Source: Vampirovibrio chlorellavorus
GTDB taxonomy: Bacteria > Cyanobacteriota > Vampirovibrionia > Vampirovibrionales > Vampirovibrionaceae
DNA: 64,000 nt
NCBI GenBank assembly: GCA_001858525.1
Contig: LAPX01000007.1
Span: 1-64,000 of the forward strand
Reading direction: 5' to 3'
The notes under the pieces were generated by a model. It saw only the letters and a program-made list of their open reading frames with translations, had not been told where the DNA came from and searched no databases. How positions within the stretch are numbered: position 1 is the first letter of the stretch; each line of letters begins with the position of its first letter. Below, one piece after another: positions 53,412 to 61,198 of the stretch. The translations under genes were made by a program, and so were the position numbers.

Positions 53412-54551
53412 TTAAAACAGCTGGTTGACGAAGGCCAGACCATCATCGGTGATGCTATACTCGCTGACTTCGGCAGTGCCGCTTAAATCTGGCACCATGG
53501 ACAGGTACCCCTTGGACAACACGGCTTCCAGAGCACTGTGATTTACAGGCGTCAAGCCGGATTTCACCAGATTGGCGTTAATCCGCTTCAGGGAGAAGCA
53601 CGCTTGGGACTCCACCTGGCTGAGGTAGTAAGACGCCAACAGCAAGTAATCCTCAGAGCTGCCAGGCTGGGCCTGATCGCACAGATCAGCCAGCGAGTTG
53701 ACCAAGTCCAGGTTCATAGGCCTCGGAGCGGCCACGGGAGAATCTTCATACAAGGACTGAATAACCGGGGCAGAGGGCAGCGGAGGCGGGGGGGCTTCCA
53801 GATCGCGCATAACCGTATCCATCACCGATTCAAAATCATCCTTGGGCGCGGTAGTGGCAGGCTGGCTAGCGGCCAAGGGAGGCACCACTGACAAAGCAGG
53901 CGGAGGCAATTCCACAGTGGAAATTGCAGGCTCCGGCAAAGCGGGGTTGGAAACAGGTAAATCATTGACAGGTTCAGGAGCGATAGCCGAAGCAGGGAGT
54001 TCAACCGGCGTTGCCACTGGCGCAACGACTTCCGGGGGTACTGTTACCGAAGCCACTGCTGGGGCAACCACAGGGGCTATCGCTTCAGCCACTGGGGCGG
54101 TCAACTCAGGCATGGGTTGAGGGAGGGGCTCAGACAAAGTCAAAGGCTCCGGGGCTACCGCAGGCTCAGGGACCGTTACCACTGGAGCCGGTTGGGGGAG
54201 TGGCTCTGGCGGCGCTGGAATGGGAGGAGCCACAGGCACCTCAACGGCCGGGGGAGCTACCAAAGCTGGCGGCTCTGGTGCTACGGGGGCTGGCGGCGGT
54301 AAAGCAACGGGTTCCGCAGGAGGCGCTTCTGGAGTAATCGCCGAAACCGCTTGCTCACTGACCGGAGAAACAGGGATAGATGCGGCAACCGAGACTGGCT
54401 TGGTCAGGCTGACCGGCACATAACTGTCATCCAGCAAAATGCGGAACCACTTATCCATTTGCTTGGACACAAAATAGACATCATCCGATGACAGATTGAT
54501 AAACAGCCCGTCTTTTTTCAGGCTCATTTCATAACGATGTGGGGCATCCAT
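53412..54551 (-). CDS. Pro/Ala/Val-rich protein with an N-terminal conserved domain
   Basis: From ATG 54551 (MDAPHRYEM) the product is 379 residues. Residues 5-42 (YEMSLKKDGLFINLSSDDVYFV...QMDKWFRILL) form a small domain shared with the 42-residue protein encoded just upstream. Residues about 50-255 are a Pro/Ala/Val/Glu-rich spacer of a PxxP character. The last 110 residues are globular and possibly helical (LVNSLADLCDQAQPGSSEDYLLLASYYLSQVE), ending in a winged-helix-like LEAVLSKGYLSMVPDLSG. No signal peptide. It looks like a two-domain protein with a long linker. Confidence 0.65.
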   Translation of the reverse strand: MDAPHRYEMSLKKDGLFINLSSDDVYFVSKQMDKWFRILLDDSYVPVSLTKPVSVAASIPVSPVSEQAVSAITPEAPPAEPVALPPPAPVAPEPPALVAPPAVEVPVAPPIPAPPEPLPQPAPVVTVPEPAVAPEPLTLSEPLPQPMPELTAPVAEAIAPVVAPAVASVTVPPEVVAPVATPVELPASAIAPEPVNDLPVSNPALPEPAISTVELPPPALSVVPPLAASQPATTAPKDDFESVMDTVMRDLEAPPPPLPSAPVIQSLYEDSPVAAPRPMNLDLVNSLADLCDQAQPGSSEDYLLLASYYLSQVESQACFSLKRINANLVKSGLTPVNHSALEAVLSKGYLSMVPDLSGTAEVSEYSITDDGLAFVNQLF

Positions 54552-54844
54552 GACTGCTAGACTCCTTGCCGTACGGGCCTGGGCCAAATTCTATCTCTCT
54601 ATCAACAGGGCACTCACAAAAGGACGGGCCCAACCATATCAGCAATCGGTTACGACACTGGCAACGTCTAACGCCTACACAGAAGGCGGAATCCGCAGAA
54701 CCTATTTGCGGCCAGCACATTGCCGATTAAAACCATTATAGGACGTGATCGCCCGTCACACATTCTACGCGTGGTGGAGATTTTATGAACACAAGACAAG
54801 CAGGCTTTGTTCCACCACAAACGGTCATCACCTGAAAAGAAGGG
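54552..54844. other. Intergenic region between the Pro-rich gene and its small paralogue
   Basis: ATTATA (54735-54740) is TATAAT on the minus strand, a candidate -10 for the Pro-rich gene, with a poor -35. GTGGTGGA (54771-54778) and TCCACCAC (54811-54818) are perfect 8-bp arms with an inner GAACA/TGTTC pair, a likely RNA structure. Confidence 0.4.
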
Positions 54845-54973
54845 CTATTTCTCTTCCTGAGTGACCAGCATGTTGCGCCAGTTGTCCATCTGGGTCTCAA
54901 TAAACTTGGAATCGTCACTCTTCAGCTCCAATTCCAGATCGCCTTTTTTCAGTTTGAAAACGTATTCGCTCAC
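54845..54973 (-). CDS. Stand-alone 42-residue homologue of the Pro-rich protein N-terminus
   Basis: GTG 54973 to TAG 54845 on the minus strand, with AGGGAAG a few nt upstream. The product starts (M)SEYVFKLKKGDLELELKSD and ends QMDNWRNMLVTQEEK. Aligned to residues 5-42 of the downstream protein, it shares LKK, LxSDD, F, QMDxW and L, about 15 identities in 34. That a lone frame keeps this domain argues that it is a real gene. The pattern (Lys-Lys-Gly, alternating acidic strands, Ser-Asp-Asp, Gln-Met-Asp-x-Trp) suggests a small beta-beta-alpha unit. Function unknown. Confidence 0.7.
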   Translation of the reverse strand: MSEYVFKLKKGDLELELKSDDSKFIETQMDNWRNMLVTQEEK

Positions 54974-55283
54974 GGTACTTCCCTATCCTTTTCAGCCCTA
55001 ATTAACGATGGCCGATTCTACCAATTGACTTGAGCCCTATTATAATACGCCGGGCTCGCGATTGGGAGCAGCCTGTAAATTCTCACGCCTCACCCCGGCG
55101 CAATCTCAAGTTTAAGCTTGTTGAAACCAAGACGGCAAAATCAAGGAATACACTGATAAAAGCATTGAAATTAAAGTTTTAGCAAAAGTGAACGAAAAGA
55201 TCTTAAAGCGGGCTTGAATGGTTGTTAAAGCTCCACTCCTAAAAGATTTAAACCTGCCTAATAAGCCACGGAGTTTAAAATCA
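54974..55283. other. Intergenic region before the third prepilin gene
   Basis: 310 bp between divergent genes. Besides the sigma-28-type promoter at 55172-55198 I see TATAATA (complement strand TATTATA) near 55037, a possible -10 of the small gene at 54845. Confidence 0.45.
55172..55198 (+). promoter_or_regulatory. Sigma-28 (FliA)-type promoter of the third prepilin gene
   Basis: TAAAGTTT (55172-55179), 11 nt, then AACGAAAA (55191-55198): -35 8/8, -10 5/8 of GCCGATAA (the first two bases differ). The start codon lies about 80 nt beyond. Confidence 0.65.
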
Positions 55284-55924
55284 ATGACAGACAGACAGAC
55301 AGACAGACCAAGGATAAACGGATTTCTATAAGACGGAAAGGTTTTACCTTGGCGGAATTACTCATAAGCTTGGCCATTTTGGGTGTAATTGCCACGTTTA
55401 CCATTCCCAAAATTGTACAAAACAGTAGAAACAGCCAAAACAGCGCTTTGGCCAAAGAAGTGGCCTCAATGATGGTTAATGCCTTCGACCAGTATCGCAA
55501 AAATAACACCATCACCTCTTCAACCAACGTGTTTGCAGCTCTAACGCCTTATTTGAACTATGTGTCTGTTGATACCACCAGCAGTATGGATGATCACGCC
55601 TTAGCAAACGCCAATTATGTTTGTGGAGGCAGCCTGACCTGCCTGAAAACGCACGGTGGAGGCACTTTATTTTTTGATCAAAATCAACGATTTGATGTCA
55701 CCAATCCCAGCAATTCGATTTTGTTTTTCTATGATCCTGACAGTCGGCAAACTGGGGAATTCACGGATAGTCCGGGAAAATCTGTGTGCTTTGTTTTGCA
55801 ATACAATGGCCGCATAACATCCAGAGCGCTTGTGGTAGCGGGAACCCCCTGGGGAACGGGGGGCCAAACTTTACTGCCCGCTAATCACGATCCTTCGTGG
55901 TTTAGCTGGAATAGCACCCCTTGA
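55284..55924 (+). CDS. Type IV prepilin-like protein, phase-variable, OFF in this sequence
   Basis: ATG 55284 has GGAG (55270-55273) 10 nt upstream, but it reads 15 codons of the (ACAG)5 region into TAA at 55329. The long prepilin frame contains RRKGFTLAELLISLAILG and runs to TGA at 55922, yet has no ATG, GTG or TTG between its upstream stop at 55262 and the cleavage site. Adding one ACAG unit (or removing two) joins the two frames, giving a 214-residue prepilin with a basic leader ending RISIRRKG|FTLAE. The body keeps a paired Cys region (VCGGSLTC) and the DPSWF end shared with the genes at 10139 and 10750. No other frameshift was seen. Confidence 0.8.
55287..55306 (+). repeat. Tetranucleotide repeat (ACAG)5 in a prepilin leader
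   Basis: Five perfect ACAG units directly after ATG 55284. n = 3, 6 or 9 puts the prepilin in frame; n = 5 does not. It differs in sequence from the (GAAA)6 tract at 10147 but has the same unit length and position, and is likewise one unit short. Confidence 0.9.
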
Positions 55925-56072
55925 AAAACGAACCGACACGTTTAATGAGTGGGTGAATGACCTAAGGAAGCCTATGGCAAGAGCTTCGTCGGGTAAAAAG
56001 AAATTTTGCTTTGGAATGGCCGCTATGGCTTCAACACCTTGCCCCCGTGGGATAGTATTTGGGAATAACAAA

Positions 56073-56106
56073 GAACCCCTTGGAACAGATCGGTCCCAAA
56101 GGGTTC
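56073..56106 (-). terminator. Probable terminator of the small Pro-rich gene
   Basis: GAACCC (56073-56078) pairs with GGGTTC (56101-56106), with further pairing inside (TTGG with CCAA) around one mismatch. On the minus strand it is followed by TTTGTTATT. Confidence 0.5.
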
Positions 56107-56127
56107 AACGTGTGAATCAGAATACGA

Positions 56128-56400
56128 TTAAGCTTCAGTATCCAGCTTTTGCCCACAACCAAACATGGGCGACTGAGGCGCGAACGGTTGTGGCTGGGGT
56201 CCAAATCCTTGGGGAGCAGGCGGGAAAGCACCCGGGAATGGCGCTGGACTAGCCGGGAATGGCTGAGCAAGACCCTGTGCCGGGAAAGCACCCGCTCCGG
56301 GGAACTGGGCTGGCCCCTGGGCCATTGCGGAATCTACGGGGGGGAACTGGGGCATGCTGGGCATGGAAGGTGCGCCAGCGGGAGGGAAAGGCATTGCCAT
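56128..56400 (-). CDS. Pro/Phe/Gln-rich small protein, unassigned
   Basis: ATG 56400 has CAGGAG at 8-nt spacing on the minus strand. The 90-residue product is almost wholly Pro, Ala, Gln, Phe, Met and Gly (MPFPPAGAPSMPSMPQF, then FPGAFPPAPQGFGPQPQPF) and ends FGCGQKLDTEA with one Cys. It is disordered and lacks a signal peptide. The second half of the protein at 35298 has a similar composition. Function unknown. Confidence 0.55.
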   Translation of the reverse strand: MAMPFPPAGAPSMPSMPQFPPVDSAMAQGPAQFPGAGAFPAQGLAQPFPASPAPFPGAFPPAPQGFGPQPQPFAPQSPMFGCGQKLDTEA

Positions 56401-56703
56401 CAATAAATCTCCTGTGAGAAGGGTTGGTAAAAAATGCCACAAAACCACCTGTTGAAAGCCGTCTTGTGAAGTGATGTTAGCTATGTAAACCCCCTACAGC
56501 CAAAAAGCTGCGGAACCATTCCAAATTGCAAACAAAATTGTTTTTAAACTTAATTTTTAAATTAAAGCATCTAACGAAAACGACCTTCATCCCAACGGCA
56601 ACTTGCCCAAATCGCTGGGCTTGGCTAAACTATTCTTATCGAATTTTTTTTCGATTTAATCTTTCAACCAATCTGTTATCCCCCATTAAAGATACAACGC
56701 CGC
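56401..56703. other. AT-rich intergenic region upstream of dinB
   Basis: About 300 bp between divergent genes. It contains AT-rich runs near 56530-56570 and 56640-56670 that may hold promoters. I see no LexA-type dyad (neither the E. coli nor the Gram-positive form). Confidence 0.4.
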
Positions 56704-57807
56704 ATGATGCCACCGTGCCGAAAAATCATTCATATTGATATGGACGCCTTTTACGCCGCCGTGGAACAACGCGATTTTCCACAGTATAAAGGCTTGCCCC
56801 TGGCTGTGGGAGGCACCACAGAGCAACGGGGCGTTATTGCCACAGCCAGTTACGAAGCCCGGGCCTTTGGGGTGAAATCCGCCATGGCCACCTACAAAGC
56901 CCTGAGAATTTGCCCCAACCTGGTGGTGGTACCCGGCCGATTTGACGCTTATAAGCAGGTTTCTCAGCAAATTCGGGCCATTTTTGCCGATTACACCGAC
57001 CTGATTGAGCCCCTCTCTCTGGATGAAGCCTATCTGGACGTGACCGGGCCAGATAGCACCAGCCCGTCTGCCACCCGGATCGCCTACGAAATCAAGCAGC
57101 GCATTTTAAGAGAAACGGGGCTAACGGCCTCCGCCGGGGTTTCCTACAACAAGTTTCTGGCCAAAGTGGCTTCCGACTTCAACAAACCCAACGGCTTGTG
57201 CGTTATTCCGCCACAAAAGGCCCAACGCTTTATTGAGGAACTTCCCATTGGCCGGTTTTATGGCATTGGGCAAAAAACGGAACCCAAACTAAAGGCCATG
57301 AACATCCACACGGGCACCCATCTCAAAGCGCTCAGCCTCAAAGAACTTGAGGCCATCTTCGGTAAAAGCGCAGCCTTTTACTACCACTTGGTGCGGGGAG
57401 TGGATAATCGCCCGGTGGAAACGGACTGGGTGCGCAAATCGGTGGGCTCAGAAACCACCTTCAGCCGCAATCTGGACGATCCGGCCCCCATGCTGGCAGA
57501 ACTCTCCAAACTGGCCGCAGAAGTTTTAGACTGGATGCGACGACACAATAACTACGGCCGCACCCTGACCCTGAAAGTAAAGTACGCCGATTTCCAGCAA
57601 ATTACCCGCAGCCGCACCCAAGCCATCCCCTTTCAATCGCTGGAGGCCATGACCCAAACCCTGGCAGAATTGCTCAAGCTCACAGAAGCCAGTGCCCACC
57701 GGCCCGTTCGCCTATTGGGGGTTTCCGTTTCCAAACTCTCGGACGCCGAGATCACCCCTGCCCCGGTCAAAGCGGTTGAGCAACTTAAACTGGCCCTGGG
57801 CGCATAG
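56704..57807 (+). CDS. dinB: DNA polymerase IV (Y-family)
   Basis: A translesion polymerase of 367 residues. Signatures: IIHIDMDAFYAAVEQRD (metal Asp pair), GVIATASYEARAFGVKSAMATYKA, EPLSLDEAYLDVT (catalytic Asp-Glu), ASAGVSYNKFLAKVASDFNKPNGLCV and the little-finger part with VGSETTFSRNL. It ends without a clear beta-clamp peptide; PVRLLGVSVSKLSD is the last typical stretch. Two adjacent ATGs at 56704-56709 are possible. Confidence 0.95.
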   Translation: MMPPCRKIIHIDMDAFYAAVEQRDFPQYKGLPLAVGGTTEQRGVIATASYEARAFGVKSAMATYKALRICPNLVVVPGRFDAYKQVSQQIRAIFADYTDLIEPLSLDEAYLDVTGPDSTSPSATRIAYEIKQRILRETGLTASAGVSYNKFLAKVASDFNKPNGLCVIPPQKAQRFIEELPIGRFYGIGQKTEPKLKAMNIHTGTHLKALSLKELEAIFGKSAAFYYHLVRGVDNRPVETDWVRKSVGSETTFSRNLDDPAPMLAELSKLAAEVLDWMRRHNNYGRTLTLKVKYADFQQITRSRTQAIPFQSLEAMTQTLAELLKLTEASAHRPVRLLGVSVSKLSDAEITPAPVKAVEQLKLALGA

Positions 57808-58061
57808 CTCCTGAAAGCTCCTGTCCACAAGTATTTCAGGAATCCATCTTTACAAAACGAAACAAACTGTTCCGGACTCAAAAATGTTTGTTTTTATGCA
57901 ATCACAAGGACAAGGCTGGAACAAATTTAAAACTCTTCTTTCATATTGCGCTTTAACGCCATACCCGATTGCTTTTGGGTTCGGCGTTTTTTTCTTTGGT
58001 AAGCTTGTCACAAAACCCTGCCCCGTCTCATCCAACAGCTTTGCGGAAAGAAGACTCCCCC

Positions 58062-58658
58062 ATGACCCTCATTGGCCTTTCAGACTTTGTAAAACGACAA
58101 ACCGCCACCAGCAAATACGACCACTTTGCCGGGGAGTGGAATGCGTTGGTTCAACTGGTGGAAAGCCAATGGGAGCATCGCCAGCCTTCGCCCCACAACA
58201 GCGGGGTTCTGCTGGTTCCTGTCCCAACGGCCGAGCACCATCGTTTTTTTGGCAGCGTGGTGCCGGTGAATGAATCCACACGCCTGACTGCCCACTTTGC
58301 CCCCCGAATGACGGGAGAGGCCGGGTTTATTCAGGTGGAAGCAGCCGATGGACAAAAAATGCCCGCCCGCCGGGCTGAAATCATCCTATACAGCCACGAA
58401 ACGCTGGACCGGGACGGAGACGCCCCTGCCACCCGTGAGGCGGATTATTACATCATTTCCATCAATGCCTACGCCACAGAGCAGGCGGAACCGATGAGCC
58501 CCATGACCATGGCTCGCAATTTTCTGGGACTCAAGGGCGGTACTCGCCCAGAAACACCCTACACGGCCCAGGAGTTCGCCGAATCCATTCTGTATTGGAG
58601 CCAACATGCCCGCATTGGCAGTTCCCAAGGCGCCGTCCAGGAACTAGAGGGCCGGTAA
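58062..58658 (+). CDS. DUF3228-like protein
   Basis: A 198-residue soluble protein from ATG 58062; the frame continues upstream without resemblance. The sequence FAGEWNALVQLVESQW ... GVLLVPVPTAEHHRFFGSVVPVNESTRLTAHFAPRMTGEAGFIQVEA ... RREAIILYSHETLDRDGD-like stretch and DYYIISINAYATEQAEPMSPMTMARNFLGLKGGTR fit what I recall of the uncharacterised DUF3228 family. No catalytic residues are known. It overlaps the 3' end of the convergent pseudo-receiver gene by 15 nt. Confidence 0.55.
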   Translation: MTLIGLSDFVKRQTATSKYDHFAGEWNALVQLVESQWEHRQPSPHNSGVLLVPVPTAEHHRFFGSVVPVNESTRLTAHFAPRMTGEAGFIQVEAADGQKMPARRAEIILYSHETLDRDGDAPATREADYYIISINAYATEQAEPMSPMTMARNFLGLKGGTRPETPYTAQEFAESILYWSQHARIGSSQGAVQELEGR

Positions 58659-59069
58659 ATTACAAACCCCTAGCCAATACTGGCAAAGCCACTGTATTTT
58701 TTCATTAAAAGCGTCCTTGCCAGGATCTTTCAGTACCACGCTGTGGGCCCCGTGCTGATAGCATCGATACACCCACGGCAACTGCTCCGGCTCAAGGATC
58801 ATAATAATCGGAATATACCGAGTGGATGGGTGTTGCCGTAAGCATTGCAACAGGTCGAATCCAGATTTCTCAGTGCTAAGACCCTGTAAAAAGATCAAAG
58901 CCGGTCTGGGTTCAATCGAGGGGTCTTCCGGAAACAGATAGACTCTGGCTTCCGTTTCACAGGAAAAATGCCGAATTGGATTTTCAACACCGGCCTGCCG
59001 TAACGCATTTTTAAGCATGGCCTGAGCATCCGGCGGATGTTCGACAATGCATAATGGTTGTTGGCCCAT
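58644..59069 (-). CDS. Receiver-like protein lacking the phospho-acceptor Asp
   Basis: ATG 59069 starts a 141-residue single-domain protein with the receiver layout. Strand 1 and the acidic pocket are degenerate (CIVEHPPDAQAMLKNALRQAG). Strand 3 reads PALIFLQGLSTEKSGFDLLQCLR, with Gln where the phosphorylated Asp belongs. IPIIMILEP is strand 4, HSVVLKDPGKDAF retains the conserved Lys, and there is no output domain. It probably binds partners without phosphorylation. An ATG at 59111 in frame would add 14 residues. Confidence 0.7.
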   Translation of the reverse strand: MGQQPLCIVEHPPDAQAMLKNALRQAGVENPIRHFSCETEARVYLFPEDPSIEPRPALIFLQGLSTEKSGFDLLQCLRQHPSTRYIPIIMILEPEQLPWVYRCYQHGAHSVVLKDPGKDAFNEKIQWLCQYWLGVCNLPAL

Positions 59070-59348
59070 AGCTAGACCCATCTCTGGCAATTTAGAAAAA
59101 CAAAATAACACATTCAGTATCCCCCATAAACCGCTACGGACTCAAGCACGCCCACCCAACGATCCTCTCTTTGTCCCCACTGAAATTTTCCCGGCTCATT
59201 AAAAATAGCAAAATTCGACCAATTTGTTACAAAAATAGCAAAAAACAATCTCTATAAAACTTTATGCCCTTGTAAAGGCATGCGCACGAACGCTCCTCAC
59301 TGCAACCAGTTTTCATATCCAATCACAATAAGGGTAGGGGAATTCAAT
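59070..59348. promoter_or_regulatory. Intergenic region with a 30-bp-spaced direct repeat
   Basis: AAAAATAGCAAAA occurs at 59201-59213 and again at 59231-59243, exactly 30 bp apart. TATAAA (59253-59258) lies 10 nt after the second copy and may be a -10. A hairpin (ATGCC...GGCAT, 59264-59281) follows. The repeats could be activator sites for the gene at 59349. Confidence 0.45.
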
Positions 59349-60359
59349 ATGAGTTTTATAACGCAAATCACGCGTGGACTGAAAAGTATCAATATCAAAG
59401 GGATTTCTGCCAAAGGCCTGGGGAGATTCACTGGCAAGGGCACCAAAGCAGCCAGTGCACAGCCGCTTTCCATGAGCCCTTTGGGTGATAATATGGCCAA
59501 GTTGGGCAAACATTTGAATGGCCCCAAACAAGATATGGTCAACCTTGCGTCCAAAGCGCCCAAAGCGCTACCGGAGGCTAACGCCTCCTTAAGACGAACC
59601 AGCCCACCAGCGCCAAGCACTCCCACCTTGCGGCAACAGACTGTTAAGCCCCAGTCGGCTTCGGCCAAAAAAGCAACATCATCCCTGGATGATGATCCAC
59701 TATTTAAGTATTTAGAAAAACATCATGGCGCCCGGCGGGCAGACGCTACGACCACGACCGCAGTCACCGCCAAAGGATCATCAAAACCAGTCGCTCCAAC
59801 CACATTAACCGTTCGTGAGCGCAGTGAAAAACTCAGAGCCTACACCGCACAAAGTCGGGAAATTGGGCAAAAAGTCAAAACTCTACAAAATAATCCTGCT
59901 TTAAGACCAGAGGTGAAGCTCCAACTCATTCAGGAGGAAGCTCGTAAACTGGCCCACGTTCAAAAGAAGGCCGCCGCCATTATGACGCCCCAGAGCGCGG
60001 CCCAAAAATCGGTCATCCAAAGCAGAAAAACACTACAGGCCAATCTGCAAGCCTCTAACACCGGTCGCCAAGGCCAGTTACCGAATCTCCCGGTTACCAC
60101 GGCACAAGCAAGAGATGCGGCAGCCACCCGCTTGATGGCCCAGGGGCGTGCCTTGAGAGCGACCCAGGAGCAACAGAATCAACAACGATTGACCCAGGCG
60201 TGGGCGGCAGACGCCAAGGCCATGAGCCAACCTCAGGTAAGAGTCCCTAGAAAAAATCCCTATATCAACGATACTTTGGAGGCTCCGCCTTCCTCGAAGA
60301 GTGGCCCAACGTTTGTCTCTGACATATACCCGGTGCGCTCTTTTCCCGGCTCGCCTTAA
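59349..60359 (+). CDS. Unassigned basic Ala/Lys/Gln-rich protein
   Basis: ATG 59349 has TAGGGGAA upstream. The 336-residue protein is basic and rich in Ala, Lys, Gln and Ser. A Gly/Lys start (KGISAKGLGRFTGKGTKAA) leads to disordered Pro/Ala/Thr stretches. A helical core follows with TVRERSEKLRAYTAQSREIGQKVKTLQ and VKLQLIQEEARKLAHVQKKAAAI, suggestive of a coiled coil. It ends PRKNPYINDTLEAPP. No signal peptide or membrane segment. It has a 30-bp-spaced direct repeat upstream and a strong terminator downstream. Confidence 0.6.
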   Translation: MSFITQITRGLKSINIKGISAKGLGRFTGKGTKAASAQPLSMSPLGDNMAKLGKHLNGPKQDMVNLASKAPKALPEANASLRRTSPPAPSTPTLRQQTVKPQSASAKKATSSLDDDPLFKYLEKHHGARRADATTTTAVTAKGSSKPVAPTTLTVRERSEKLRAYTAQSREIGQKVKTLQNNPALRPEVKLQLIQEEARKLAHVQKKAAAIMTPQSAAQKSVIQSRKTLQANLQASNTGRQGQLPNLPVTTAQARDAAATRLMAQGRALRATQEQQNQQRLTQAWAADAKAMSQPQVRVPRKNPYINDTLEAPPSSKSGPTFVSDIYPVRSFPGSP

Positions 60360-60396
60360 ATAGATCAAATTTCGTAAAATCGCAAAAAACACAGAC

Positions 60397-60422
60397 AAAA
60401 GAGTGGCGATCGCCACTCTTTT
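60397..60422 (+). terminator. Terminator after the gene at 59349
   Basis: A perfect 26-bp palindrome (60397-60422) with GGCGATCGCC at its centre and a T run at the end. It can form an 11-bp stem with a 4-nt loop in either direction. Confidence 0.85.
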
Positions 60423-60493
60423 TGATTGGGATAGACCCAATTAAGAACATACCCCTCGATCGGGTAGGTTTAAAGTGCGCCCATTTAAGCCAT

Positions 60494-60522
60494 ATAAAAC
60501 TCGGAGTTAGCATAGTCGACAA
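60494..60522 (+). promoter_or_regulatory. Possible sigma-28-type promoter (variant spacing)
   Basis: TAAA (60494-60497) and GTCGACAA (60515-60522). The -10 equals that at 40759 exactly, but the -35 extension is ACTC instead of GTTT and the spacing is one nt longer than at the pilin loci. Upstream of two small genes at 60538 and 60769. Confidence 0.4.
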
Positions 60523-60537
60523 GTGGAGCGTTGCACC

Positions 60538-60747
60538 ATGCGGAACGCCATGTCAGTTTCCAAATTGAAATACGCCACTTTAAAAAACAGCAGTGGGCTT
60601 TACAACTGGAGCTCCACGAACCGCAAAGATTCCGAAAAGCCTGAAAAGGCCATCCATGTACCCCTTGAGATAGAGTCTACCGGGACCTTGAGCATCCCGG
60701 AGAAGTCGCCTGAAGGAGCTCAACCAGCCCCGCATAAACACTGCTAA
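60538..60747 (+). CDS. Small unassigned protein (69 residues)
   Basis: ATG 60538 follows GTGGAG at about 12 nt. The product is polar, begins MRNAMSVSKLKYATLKNSSG and ends PEGAQPAPHKHC with a His/Cys end. Low-complexity Pro/Glu/Ser dominate the second half. No family. It precedes a winged-helix-like gene by 21 nt and is probably in its transcript, which lends it modest support. Confidence 0.45.
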   Translation: MRNAMSVSKLKYATLKNSSGLYNWSSTNRKDSEKPEKAIHVPLEIESTGTLSIPEKSPEGAQPAPHKHC

Positions 60748-60768
60748 ACATAAAAAGAGGGTTTAACG

Positions 60769-61086
60769 ATGTTTAAAAGCCAAACAGTATCGACTGAGGA
60801 TTTTGCGACTCAGGCCTTCCAAACCTCTAACCAACGCCAGTCGATGGACATCCAAAGCTATCTGGCCCTCATGTTGTCCCAATACCACGAGGGCAGCGAG
60901 CAATGCTTATTTCTACCATCCTTGCTGAGCATGGCCGAATATTTTGAGTGTTCCGCTGTGGAAATACACCAGGCCCTGGATCAACTGAAAACCTTTGGCT
61001 GTGACTTTTTTATTATGGGCTTTGAAAGCCCCATTACCCTGTGGTACCCAGAGCGACTGAATGCCTCTGCCAGCCAATCGGCCTAA
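60769..61086 (+). CDS. Winged-helix-like small protein
   Basis: A 105-residue protein with AGAGGG before ATG. Residues about 28-90 (IQSYLALMLSQYHEGSEQCLFLPSLLSMAEYFECSAVEIHQALDQLKTFGCDFF) follow the GntR-type winged-helix pattern: a Ser/Leu-rich helix, a turn and a recognition helix ending Leu-x-x-x-Gly. It lacks a ligand-binding domain. A small DNA-binding regulator is likely, target unknown. A terminator follows. Confidence 0.6.
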   Translation: MFKSQTVSTEDFATQAFQTSNQRQSMDIQSYLALMLSQYHEGSEQCLFLPSLLSMAEYFECSAVEIHQALDQLKTFGCDFFIMGFESPITLWYPERLNASASQSA

Positions 61087-61128
61087 CGTAGCTTCACTGG
61101 ATTCGCTTTTTATCAACCGACTCTTAAA

Positions 61129-61167
61129 AAAAATCCCGCCTCGGTGATGAACCAAGACGGGATTTTT
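61129..61167. terminator. Bidirectional terminator
   Basis: AAAAATCCCG (61129-61138) pairs with CGGGATTTTT (61158-61167) with a 19-nt loop. It ends the winged-helix gene and the convergent exported-protein gene at 61199. Confidence 0.85.
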
Positions 61168-61198
61168 AGTGTTAATCCGCAATCAGCAGAAGACGAAG

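Noticed and set aside
57884-58273. 129-codon plus-strand frame
   Set aside because: Overlaps the DUF3228-like gene in another frame, and the second half is Arg/Pro-rich shadow.
60405-60414. HIP1-like GGCGATCGCC
   Set aside because: It is the centre of a terminator palindrome and the only such site found, so it is not evidence for HIP1 use.
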